From an uncultured Gammaproteobacteria bacterium (GTDB taxonomy: Bacteria > Pseudomonadota > Gammaproteobacteria > UBA9214): DNA of 6,707 bases. Under the pieces are notes generated by a model that saw only the letters and a program-made list of their open reading frames with translations, made no database searches and was not told the DNA's origin. A program made the position numbers and the translations under genes. The stretch lies in contig CAJQPV010000004.1 in the NCBI GenBank assembly GCA_905480305.1, forward strand, positions 1 to 6,707, in the 5' to 3' direction. Below are positions 1 through 6,152 of the stretch, piece after piece (the first letter of the stretch is position 1; each line of letters begins with the position of its first letter).

Positions 1-1
1 A

Positions 2-268
2 CACCCGCAACGGGCTGCCGGAAAAATCAGCCGGAAGAAATCCCGGCTACTGGCAGAAGTCATCAAGGAAGTACTGAACGACTCCATTGCACAGGGTGGC
101 ACCACCCTGCGCGACTTCGTCAACGGTGATGGAAAACCGGGTTACTTCAAACAGCAACTGAACGTGTATGGCAAGGCCGGTGAACCCTGCATCAGCTGCC
201 AGGTAACGATCCGGGAAATACGCCAGGGACAACGCTCAACCTTCTATTGCCCCAAATGCCAGCCGTAA
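2..268 (+). CDS. mutM: Formamidopyrimidine-DNA glycosylase, C-terminal part (5' end outside window)
   Basis: MutM (Fpg) is a cytoplasmic base-excision repair enzyme that removes 8-oxoguanine and formamidopyrimidines and nicks the abasic site. Only the last 88 residues are visible; the N-terminal catalytic proline and most of the helix-two-turn-helix lie before the window. The visible part begins HPQRAAGKIS, carries the family's QGGTTLRDFVNGDGKPGYF stretch (visible residues 31-49), and ends in the zinc finger C-x2-C-x16-C-x2-C (visible Cys 63, 66, 83, 86). The arginine in QRSTFYC (visible residue 78) matches the finger Arg that inserts into DNA in characterised Fpg proteins. The frame ends in TAA at 266-268. 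A lipoprotein gene starts 20 nt downstream and may be cotranscribed. Alternative Nei-type glycosylases fit the tail less well than MutM. Confidence 0.95.
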   Translation, partial: HPQRAAGKISRKKSRLLAEVIKEVLNDSIAQGGTTLRDFVNGDGKPGYFKQQLNVYGKAGEPCISCQVTIREIRQGQRSTFYCPKCQP

Positions 269-288
269 CCCGTCAACAAGGAGTCAAC

Positions 289-657
289 ATGCCGCCAGTC
301 AAGCCGGTAATCATACTGTTCGCCACTGCATTGCTGGCTGCCTGTGCAAGCAGCGGACCTGCCACCCCCTTCGAGGATAGTTTTTCAACCGAGGTCAGTG
401 CAGATGGCACCAAGTTTTTCACCTTTACGCGCCGGATTAACAAGGATGCAAAAATACAGGGCCACCGTCTCAGGGAGAAGGATCCGGACACCGCCTTGAA
501 GAAGTCGATACAGGGAAAACTGGATAGCAGCGGCTACTGCAGGGATGGCTACCTGACACTGGAACACTATGAGGCCAATGGCATCACCCGCATCCGCGGT
601 GAATGCCGCGATGGTGCCAGTGACAATGACCGCACACTGTTCCCGAACCAGCGCTGA
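289..657 (+). CDS. Small lipoprotein of unknown function, 122 aa
   Basis: I do not recognise this family. I chose the ATG at 289 because AAGGAG lies at 278-283 with 5-nt spacing and because it puts a clean lipoprotein signal at the N-terminus: MPPVKPVIILFATALLAAC, with lipobox LAAC and lipidated Cys19. An earlier in-frame ATG at 247 would overlap mutM and add 14 residues ahead of the signal, so I rejected it. Residue +2 is Ala, so outer-membrane sorting by Lol is expected rather than inner-membrane retention. The mature part is polar and basic-rich, with no membrane segment. It contains two similar Cys segments, GYCRDGY and GECRDGA, which could form one disulfide; the paired CRDG motif is the only distinctive signature. 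The gene sits 20 nt after mutM and 10 nt before the next lipoprotein gene, which suggests one transcript. Its function is unknown. Confidence 0.8.
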   Translation: MPPVKPVIILFATALLAACASSGPATPFEDSFSTEVSADGTKFFTFTRRINKDAKIQGHRLREKDPDTALKKSIQGKLDSSGYCRDGYLTLEHYEANGITRIRGECRDGASDNDRTLFPNQR

Positions 658-667
658 CTGACTCACC

Positions 668-1525
668 ATGACCCGCTTGCTGCTCATTACCCTTGCATGC
701 TGCGCCCTGACATCCGGTTGCAACAGCCTGAAACCCGGCACAGGCCCGCAACTACCGCCCTTTCCCGGCCGGCTGGTTGCTACTTTTAATGAACAACATT
801 GCAAAGAGCCCTCAGGCATCGTGTTCTCAAAATCACGTGGCACGCTGTTTGTGGTCGGCGATGAGGGCGACATCTGTGAACTGCGTACTGACGGTACACT
901 GGTTAACAAGGCGCGTATCCGCAAGACAGACCTTGAAGGCATTACCAGCAACCCGGTGACCGGCAACCTCTATGCGCTGGACGAACTCTCGATATCCATT
1001 CTTGAAATTAATCCGGACAGCCTTGAAGTGTTGCAGCATATTTCTATTGATCTTTTACCGGCACAATACAACCATGAAAATAAAAACCGCGGGTTTGAAG
1101 CGATTACCTTTCTGCCGAACCCGGGACAAGCTGCAAACAGCCGGCTATTCATCGCAAACCAGGGCCGCTCAGACAGGGCATCGGCTGCTGTTCATGAACT
1201 AACTATCCCCTTGGCAGACGGCGACAATGTCGCAAAAACATTACAGATCTTTGAGCAGAAAATAGCCGACCTGTCCGGTCTGCATTACGATGATAGCTCA
1301 GGGCTTTTGCTGGTCATCAGCGATGCTCACAACACGCTGTTACTCATGACCACGGAGGGAGACACCCATACAAGCTACACCTTGCCCGGAGAGAACCAGG
1401 AAGGCATTACGCTGGATGACGAGGGCTATCTGTATATCGCCGAGGACTCTGGCAACATCATTAAATACACATTCCCTGTCATGCCTGGATACCAAACCAG
1501 CAAGAAATCGACGCAGGCCACATGA
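668..1525 (+). CDS. SdiA-regulated/YjiK-like beta-propeller lipoprotein, 285 aa
   Basis: The N-terminus is a lipoprotein signal (MTRLLLITLACCALTSGC, probable lipidated Cys18, Asn at +2), so the protein is probably anchored to the outer membrane. The rest reads as repeated beta-propeller blades of the SdiA-regulated/phytase-esterase-like type: DLEGIT (88-93), GFEAIT (142-147), DLSGLHYD (201-208) and QEGITLDDEGYLYIAEDSGNI (244-264). The recurring E-G/A-I turns and the (G)LY-A-DE or YIAED strands are typical of this fold; E. coli YjiK belongs to the same family as I recall. Cys45 and Cys70 could form a disulfide. The substrate is unknown; the family name comes from regulation of an E. coli member and not from a demonstrated activity. 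The start is 10 nt after the previous stop with only a weak ribosome site, which suggests translational coupling. The stop TGA overlaps the ATG of a following short frame. Confidence 0.82.
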   Translation: MTRLLLITLACCALTSGCNSLKPGTGPQLPPFPGRLVATFNEQHCKEPSGIVFSKSRGTLFVVGDEGDICELRTDGTLVNKARIRKTDLEGITSNPVTGNLYALDELSISILEINPDSLEVLQHISIDLLPAQYNHENKNRGFEAITFLPNPGQAANSRLFIANQGRSDRASAAVHELTIPLADGDNVAKTLQIFEQKIADLSGLHYDDSSGLLLVISDAHNTLLLMTTEGDTHTSYTLPGENQEGITLDDEGYLYIAEDSGNIIKYTFPVMPGYQTSKKSTQAT

Positions 1526-1686
1526 CGGACACCCGCCACCACGATCTGAAACAGCGCGAACGCAGCGCCTGGGTCTCTGTTGCGGACGGCTGGCGAGCGC
1601 GGAAAAATAATCCTGGTCCGTACCCGTGTATAATTAAGCGACGCCGGGTACTTTACGGCAGCGTCTCACGTTACGACCATTATTGA
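1522..1686 (+). pseudogene. Probable broken N-terminus of a SAM-dependent methyltransferase, 54 codons
   Basis: A 54-codon frame starts in an ATGA overlap with the stop of the beta-propeller gene, the usual arrangement of a translationally coupled downstream gene. Its first 28 residues, including RERSAWVSVADGWRARK, resemble the N-terminal helix of class I SAM-dependent methyltransferases, where a pattern close to W-x-x-x-A-x-G-W-x-x precedes the Rossmann domain. After about residue 28 the similarity stops, and the frame runs through a basic tail to a TGA at 1684-1686. No Rossmann glycine-rich motif I appears in any frame before the next gene. I infer that a methyltransferase gene was deleted here and its start left behind. 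A chance short ORF is the alternative. The family call rests on pattern memory over fewer than 30 residues. Confidence 0.42.
1629..1634 (+). promoter_or_regulatory. Possible -10 element for the Lys/Asp-rich protein gene
   Basis: A perfect TATAAT lies 78 nt before the ATG at 1712, within the presumed methyltransferase remnant. No good TTGACA-like -35 sits 16-18 nt upstream (the bases there are A/T-rich, near 1603-1611) and the extended -10 TG is out of register. The call therefore rests on the -10 hexamer and its position. If real, the transcript would start near 1641 and carry an imperfect GACGCC...GGCAGCGTC hairpin (about 1640-1667) in its leader. Confidence 0.33.
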
Positions 1687-1711
1687 ATGCTCTTTTCCAA
1701 AGGATTCTATT

Positions 1712-1993
1712 ATGAAAAAACTGCTGATTTGCCTGCTCTCCCTGCTACCATTGCTGCTGTTACCGCTGGACTCCTCTGCCGACAAGGACAAGGGGCCCAG
1801 CGACCGCGCCTATGAAAAAGCCAACGACAATGCCAGCTTCAAACGCGATAAAAAAGACAAAGAGAAGAAAAAAAACAAGTACCGCGATGATGACGATGAC
1901 GACGATCATCGCAAGGACAAGAAAAAGGACAAAGACAAAGACAAAGACAAAGACAAAGACAAGAAAAAAGACCGCCCTGACCAGGGCAAATGA
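1712..1993 (+). CDS. Exported Lys/Asp-rich low-complexity protein, 93 aa
   Basis: I do not recognise this as a named family. The start is supported by AAAGGA at 1699-1704 with 7-nt spacing. Residues 1-23 form a strong signal peptide (MKKLLICLLSLLPLLLLPLD, likely cut after SSA), so the mature chain should be about 70 residues in the periplasm or outside the cell; there is no Cys lipobox. The mature part has one short mixed-composition stretch (about 28-44, PSDRAYEKANDNASFKR). It is then almost wholly charged: a Lys/Glu block, seven consecutive Asp (59-65), and alternating KDKDKDKDKD near 70-84. It should be disordered and could bind divalent metal, polyanions or cell surfaces, but that is inference from composition. 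The KD block is encoded by a hexamer tandem repeat. A putative -10 lies upstream and a strong terminator 19 nt downstream, so it can stand as its own transcription unit. Confidence 0.78.
   Translation: MKKLLICLLSLLPLLLLPLDSSADKDKGPSDRAYEKANDNASFKRDKKDKEKKKNKYRDDDDDDDHRKDKKKDKDKDKDKDKDKKKDRPDQGK
1925..1960 (+). repeat. In-frame AAAGAC hexanucleotide tandem repeat
   Basis: Five perfect tandem copies of AAAGAC (1931-1960) are preceded by one AAGGAC copy (1925-1930). Each unit encodes Lys-Asp, so gain or loss of a unit keeps the reading frame and only changes the length of the charged tract. Slipped-strand length variation between strains is expected. Confidence 0.9.
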
Positions 1994-2012
1994 CATTAAT
2001 ACTTATCACCAT

Positions 2013-2039
2013 AAAAAGCCGGGCTGTGCCCGGCTTTTT
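2013..2039. terminator. Bidirectional intrinsic terminator between convergent genes
   Basis: A perfect 12-bp inverted repeat (AAAAAGCCGGGC at 2013-2024, loop TGT, GCCCGGCTTTTT at 2028-2039) has a GC-rich core with T-runs at both outer ends. On the plus strand it ends the Lys/Asp-rich gene (stop at 1993). On the minus strand it follows the ggt stop (2065) by 25 nt. The symmetry lets one site serve both converging units. Confidence 0.93.
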
Positions 2040-2064
2040 CGCTTACCCGATTAACACTTAAGCT

Positions 2065-3750
2065 TCACTGCCGCCCGAACAGACCAACCCGGGAATCACC
2101 GACTCCCCGTGGATCACTGGCTGCATATACCTGTCCGTTGCTACGGTCCCAGTAGATCGCCTGCATGTTGCCGTATCCGGAATCCAGCTGCTTCAGATTG
2201 TGACCCAGCGCAGCCAGGGCCCTGACACCATCCTCATCAAAGGCATTTGCCTCGTATTGCACCACGTCAGGCAGATACTGGTGATGATAGCGCGGCAGGC
2301 TCACCCAGGAATCCGGCCGGTTGCCGGCGGCATGATCAAGAATACCCAGCAACACCATGGTGATGATACGACTGCCGCCTGGTGTGCCCAGTATCGCAAC
2401 ACCCTCGTCACTCTCAACAAAGGTCGGTGACATACTTGATAACGGTCGTTTGCCGGGTTCGATAGCATTCGCATCCGCCCCAACCAGACCGTGAACGTTC
2501 GGCACGCCCGGTTTCGCGGAGAAATCATCCATCTCGTCATTCAACAACACGCCGGTCCCCGCTGGCACCACGCAGGCGCCAAACGGGTAATTGATGCTCA
2601 GTGTGGCCGCTACCCGGTTGCCCGCGCCATCGAGAATGGAAAAGTGCGTGGTATCCCGACCGCCACTCGAACTGTCACGCCCCGGCAGACTCGAACTTGG
2701 CGTAACACGATCCATTTGTATGGATTGCGCCAGCTGCCCGGCATACGCAGGGCTTGTAAGCCGCTTAAGCGGGACCGGGAAAAAGTCCGGATCCCCAAGA
2801 AAGATTGACCGGTCGCGGTAGGCACGGCGCATGGACTCGATAATTACATGGGTCCGGGACACTGAATCGAGCGCATGCAAGTCATAATTCGCCAGCATAT
2901 TCAGCATCGCCGCCAGCGCGATACCCCCTGATGAGGGTGGCGCTGCCGAGGTAATGCGCAACCCCTGATACTCAGCCTGAACCGGCACTCGCTCTGCGAC
3001 CCGGTATTGCCGCAGGTCGTCCAGTGTCCAGATACCGCCCTCGGCACGCACACCGTCTACCAGTTTGCGCGCCACCGGCCCACGGTAGAATCCGGCAGTA
3101 CCGAAGCGTGCGAAGGCAGTCAGGGTAGCCGCTAGATCCGCTTGTACAATTCGATACCCCTCATCCGGAACCTCTCCGGCTTGCAGAAATATGTCACCGG
3201 CTTGAGAATCATTTTGCAGTGCCGCCTGTCGAAATTGCGCCAGCTTGCGGTAACGCGCATCGACCACAAAGCCTTCGCGTGCCAGGCGGATGGCCGGTTG
3301 CAAACTGCGGGCAAGCGGCAAGCGGCCATAGTAACGGGCAATGTGGTCCAGTGCAGCCGGTTCACCGGGAATCCCGGCCGCCAGCGCGCCATCCACCGAC
3401 AATCCGGGCACCACTTCACCCGCGGCATCCAGATACATATCGCGGCTGGCAGCCAGCGGCGCCTTTTCGCGGCCATCCACCATCACCTCAAAGCCATCAC
3501 GCGCCCGGTGCAATAACCAGAAACCACCACCACCGATCCCCGAGCTGTAGGGTTCTACGACTGCCAGCGCGGCACTGACGGCTACCGCGGCATCAAATGC
3601 ATTACCACCATCGGCCAGGATTTCCATGCCCGCCTGTGTTGCCAGCGGATGCGCGCTGGCAATCGCCGCAACCGGGGGCCGATCAACCGCAGCGACGGCC
3701 TGGAAAAAACAACTGACAAACAGCAAAAAGGCTCCGCTACGGAGCCTCAT
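2065..3750 (-). CDS. ggt: Gamma-glutamyltranspeptidase (glutathione hydrolase) precursor, 561 aa
   Basis: GGT is an N-terminal nucleophile hydrolase. It hydrolyses or transfers the gamma-glutamyl group of glutathione and related compounds in the periplasm, after self-cleavage into large and small subunits. I chose the ATG at 3748-3750 because AAGGA (plus coordinates 3757-3761) precedes it by 6 nt and because it starts a normal signal peptide, MRLRSGAFLLFVSCFFQAVAA. An upstream ATG at 3775-3777 would add nine residues and overlap the ferredoxin stop. In this numbering, R94 in DGREKAP matches the Arg that binds the glutamyl carboxylate. The autocleavage site is D366/T367 in GRD-TTHFS, with T367 the nucleophile (E. 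coli Thr391). MDDFSAKPGVPNVHG is the lid-loop region, and PLSSMSPT and TPGGSR complete the active site. Length and motifs indicate an intact enzyme. The first codons overlap a terminator-like hairpin. Confidence 0.96.
   Translation of the reverse strand: MRLRSGAFLLFVSCFFQAVAAVDRPPVAAIASAHPLATQAGMEILADGGNAFDAAVAVSAALAVVEPYSSGIGGGGFWLLHRARDGFEVMVDGREKAPLAASRDMYLDAAGEVVPGLSVDGALAAGIPGEPAALDHIARYYGRLPLARSLQPAIRLAREGFVVDARYRKLAQFRQAALQNDSQAGDIFLQAGEVPDEGYRIVQADLAATLTAFARFGTAGFYRGPVARKLVDGVRAEGGIWTLDDLRQYRVAERVPVQAEYQGLRITSAAPPSSGGIALAAMLNMLANYDLHALDSVSRTHVIIESMRRAYRDRSIFLGDPDFFPVPLKRLTSPAYAGQLAQSIQMDRVTPSSSLPGRDSSSGGRDTTHFSILDGAGNRVAATLSINYPFGACVVPAGTGVLLNDEMDDFSAKPGVPNVHGLVGADANAIEPGKRPLSSMSPTFVESDEGVAILGTPGGSRIITMVLLGILDHAAGNRPDSWVSLPRYHHQYLPDVVQYEANAFDEDGVRALAALGHNLKQLDSGYGNMQAIYWDRSNGQVYAASDPRGVGDSRVGLFGRQ
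3725..3747 (-). terminator. Intrinsic terminator-shaped hairpin inside the first codons of ggt
   Basis: Read on the minus strand, AGGCTCCG (3747-3740), loop TAG, CGGAGCCT (3736-3729) form a perfect 8-bp stem, immediately followed by TTTT (3728-3725) and then G. This is the standard shape of a Rho-independent terminator. It starts directly after the ggt ATG (3748-3750), 27 nt beyond the ferredoxin stop, and is translated as ggt codons 2 to 9. It could end the coaD/ferredoxin transcript, attenuate ggt, or be masked by an initiating ribosome. Function is inferred; the structure is directly visible. Confidence 0.65.
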
Positions 3751-3773
3751 GCTTAATCCTTGCTGATCAGCAA

Positions 3774-4079
<306 letters not shown>

Positions 4080-4091
4080 TCAAACAATAAC

Positions 4092-4604
<513 letters not shown>

Positions 4605-4651
4605 TTACAGGCCACCTTCCTGTATCTGCAGAATAGCCGGTGAGATGCTTC

Positions 4652-5221
4652 TCAGGCACGTATCGCGAGATGATAACCGACCTGCCCGGCTTGCTTGCTG
4701 CGGTATAGCTCCCAGCTATCCGGCAGCACCGGGGTCCAGGATTTCTCGGCTTCCATATAGATTCGCGCAGCGGCAGCCAGCCAGCCTCCAGCCTCCAGCA
4801 GTGCAATACAGTCCGGCAACCGCTCCTGGCGGAATGGCGGATCAAGAAACACCACATCAAATGGCGTTGCCGTCGCCGTCGCCGCCAGCCACTGCTTCAC
4901 ATCCTGTTGCACCACCTGCGCCGCAGAAAAACCCAGCAACTGCAACTGCTCGCACAGGGTACGCACCACAAGCGGATCATTGTCTACCATCACCACTTCG
5001 GCCGCACCACGGGAGGCGGCTTCAATACCCAGCGCACCACTACCCGCAAAAAGATCAAGACAGCGTGCATCCTGCAACAGCGGCCCCAGCCAGTTAAACA
5101 GGGTTTCACGCACCCGGTCAGGTGTCGGACGCAAACCCGGCACCGCTGCAAATGCCAGTTTGCGTCCGCGCCAGCGACCGCCGATGATACGGAGCTGATT
5201 GCCCTGCTGCCGAGGTTTCAT
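4652..5221 (-). CDS. rsmD: 16S rRNA (guanine-966-N2)-methyltransferase, 189 aa
   Basis: RsmD uses SAM to methylate N2 of G966 in 16S rRNA on assembled or assembling 30S subunits. The N-terminal RIIGGRWRGRKL (11-22) and RPTPDRVRETLFNWL (31-45) are hallmark segments. Motif I, LDLFAGSGALGIEAASRG, is at 55-72; the acidic VDND of motif II is at 79-82; and the catalytic N-methyltransferase motif DPPF is at 127-130. The length is normal. The start at 5219-5221 leaves a usual short leader, although no clear ribosome site precedes it. A four-codon frame (ATG at 5231-5233, MSAP) ends in an ATGA overlap with this start and could couple initiation. An Ala-Thr repeat (ATATAT, 114-119) encoded by GGCGAC-type DNA repeats is a minor local expansion. 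The 68-nt gap to the upstream PEP-CTERM gene has no obvious terminator. Confidence 0.95.
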   Translation of the reverse strand: MKPRQQGNQLRIIGGRWRGRKLAFAAVPGLRPTPDRVRETLFNWLGPLLQDARCLDLFAGSGALGIEAASRGAAEVVMVDNDPLVVRTLCEQLQLLGFSAAQVVQQDVKQWLAATATATPFDVVFLDPPFRQERLPDCIALLEAGGWLAAAARIYMEAEKSWTPVLPDSWELYRSKQAGQVGYHLAIRA

Positions 5222-5289
5222 GGGGCAGACATGATCCAGCCATGCCGCCCGGCAGTCAATGACTGCTGCATTAATAACCCGTCAATCGT

Positions 5290-5940
5290 TCAACCGTGTT
5301 TGCGTGCAATACCCGCCAGGCCAAATATCCCTGATAAAAACAACAGCATGGCTGGCGGTACCGGCACTGCAGCTGGCGGGATATCTCCAGGTGTAGGCGT
5401 ATCCAATACTGCGAAATCCAGCAGGTTATCGTTCTGATCCAGCAACAGATTAAAGCGTGCCAGGCTATTACCCGCGACCACATCCGGTGCCGCACTGCCC
5501 TCGCCGGCAAACACCCCACCGCTAAAATCACCATAGCCGAGCGCGTCAAGTATCAGCGCATCATCGCGCAACACAATGGAGTCCGGGCCGTTCTGAAAGT
5601 CAACTTCCCTGACAAGATCTGCACCACCAACCAGGGTGGTACCGTCACCAATGTCATCGCCAATCAAAAATACGCCATCGGATGGTATCGTACCGGCCAG
5701 CAATATATTTCGATAAACATTTCCATCTGCACCGTTGATACCTTGTAACAGCCAGCCATCCAGCAAGGTCCCCGGTGGGCCAAACAATTCAACAAAGACA
5801 TTACCGTTATCGGTACTGCCCGCATCGTAGAGCACCTCAGAAATAATCGTCTGCGCCTGCACACCTGCAAACGACCCCATTGCCATAAACGCCAGCAGCA
5901 ACTGCTTGCTGCGTGTCCCGCACTTCCCTGTGTGATTCAT
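5290..5940 (-). CDS. PEP-CTERM sorting domain protein with lamin-tail-like domain, 216 aa
   Basis: This is an exported protein of unknown role, probably processed by an exosortase encoded elsewhere. The ATG at 5938-5940 is supported by AGGGAGA (plus coordinates 5946-5952) at 5-nt spacing and by the signal peptide it starts (SKQLLLAFMAMGSFAGVQA, cut about 29/30). A longer in-frame start at 6087 would put 49 unlikely residues ahead of the signal. Residues 31 to about 185 fit a lamin-tail (LTD) beta-sandwich: TIISEVLYDAG, NVFVELFGPPGTLLDGWLL, then SDGVFLIGDD, NGPDSIVLRDD, ILDALGYGDF and the closing DTPTPGDI. The tail has the tripartite PEP-CTERM plan: VPVPPA (192-197), a hydrophobic segment (198-211), then RKHG. 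The motif is the VPxPPA variant rather than VPEP. No cysteine lies beyond C7 in the N-region. It separates rsmD from the M16 peptidase gene and looks like an accessory insertion. Confidence 0.88.
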   Translation of the reverse strand: MNHTGKCGTRSKQLLLAFMAMGSFAGVQAQTIISEVLYDAGSTDNGNVFVELFGPPGTLLDGWLLQGINGADGNVYRNILLAGTIPSDGVFLIGDDIGDGTTLVGGADLVREVDFQNGPDSIVLRDDALILDALGYGDFSGGVFAGEGSAAPDVVAGNSLARFNLLLDQNDNLLDFAVLDTPTPGDIPPAAVPVPPAMLLFLSGIFGLAGIARKHG

Positions 5941-6152
5941 AATCTTCTCCCTGTAATGATCCTGTCTGCATACACACCCCGCGTATGAGATCAGAGGTCG
6001 GGCTTCCGTGCCCAAGTCCGTTTCCGGATGTCCTGGAGAGAAAATTACACTGCAGCAAAGTGATAAACAGTCGGCAGAACGCAACACGGCCTGTCAGTTG
6101 CAACTGACAGGCCGCGTACGAATAGCTGCAGAATAAACGCGGACAGTCTGTG
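5941..6152. other. Intergenic region upstream of the PEP-CTERM gene
   Basis: The 212 nt between the M16 peptidase stop and the PEP-CTERM start contain the 28-bp palindrome (6087-6114), a short CATAC/GTATG inverted repeat (about 5969-5987) near the ribosome site, and AT-rich stretches that could hold a minus-strand promoter (for example around 6037-6070). I could not fix a convincing -35/-10 pair. I saw no sigma-54 -24/-12 element or recognisable cyclic-di-GMP riboswitch core. No ORF of coding character is present. Confidence 0.5.
6087..6114. repeat. Perfect 28-bp palindrome between M16 peptidase and PEP-CTERM genes
   Basis: The arms CGGCCTGTCAGTTG (6087-6100) and CAACTGACAGGCCG (6101-6114) are exact reverse complements with no spacer. 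The RNA would fold as a 12-bp stem with a TGCA loop. It starts 38 nt past the M16 stop and ends 146 nt before the PEP-CTERM start. No T-run follows on either strand (minus strand continues TGTTGCGTTC), so a classical intrinsic terminator is poorly supported. A 3'-end stabilising hairpin, a Rho-dependent end, or a dimeric-regulator operator are alternatives. Confidence 0.85.

Noticed and set aside
385..966. A 193-codon minus-strand frame across the two lipoprotein genes.
   Set aside because: It is antisense to two genes with good lipoprotein signals and shows no recognisable domain or ribosome site; its composition is typical of a shadow frame.
1868..1890. A run of eight A followed by C in the Lys/Asp gene gives the in-phase slippery heptamer A-AAA-AAC, which after a -1 slip would reach a TGA at 1888-1890 and yield a protein without the KD tract.
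   Set aside because: Lys-rich low-complexity coding naturally creates A-runs, and I see no convincing stimulatory hairpin or upstream Shine-Dalgarno at the right spacing. Not enough to claim programmed frameshifting.
1760..1996. Minus-strand open frame opposite the Lys/Asp gene encoding a very hydrophobic Val/Phe-rich peptide.
   Set aside because: It is the mirror image of the AAAGAC/GAT repeats, has no ribosome site, and overlaps a gene with a clear signal peptide, ribosome site and terminator.
2491..3578. Several plus-strand open frames of 60-124 codons opposite ggt.
   Set aside because: They lie antisense to a full-length GGT with all active-site motifs and have no recognisable protein features.
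5252..5266. Fifteen-base palindrome GCAGTCA-A-TGACTGC between the PEP-CTERM gene and rsmD.
   Set aside because: Short, with no T-run and no associated promoter elements; it could be chance, so it is not listed as a feature.
5941..6020. Possible sigma-54 promoter (GGGCACG on the minus strand) or cyclic-di-GMP riboswitch ahead of the PEP-CTERM gene.
   Set aside because: The expected GC of the -12 element is missing at the required spacing, and the conserved riboswitch core is not present.
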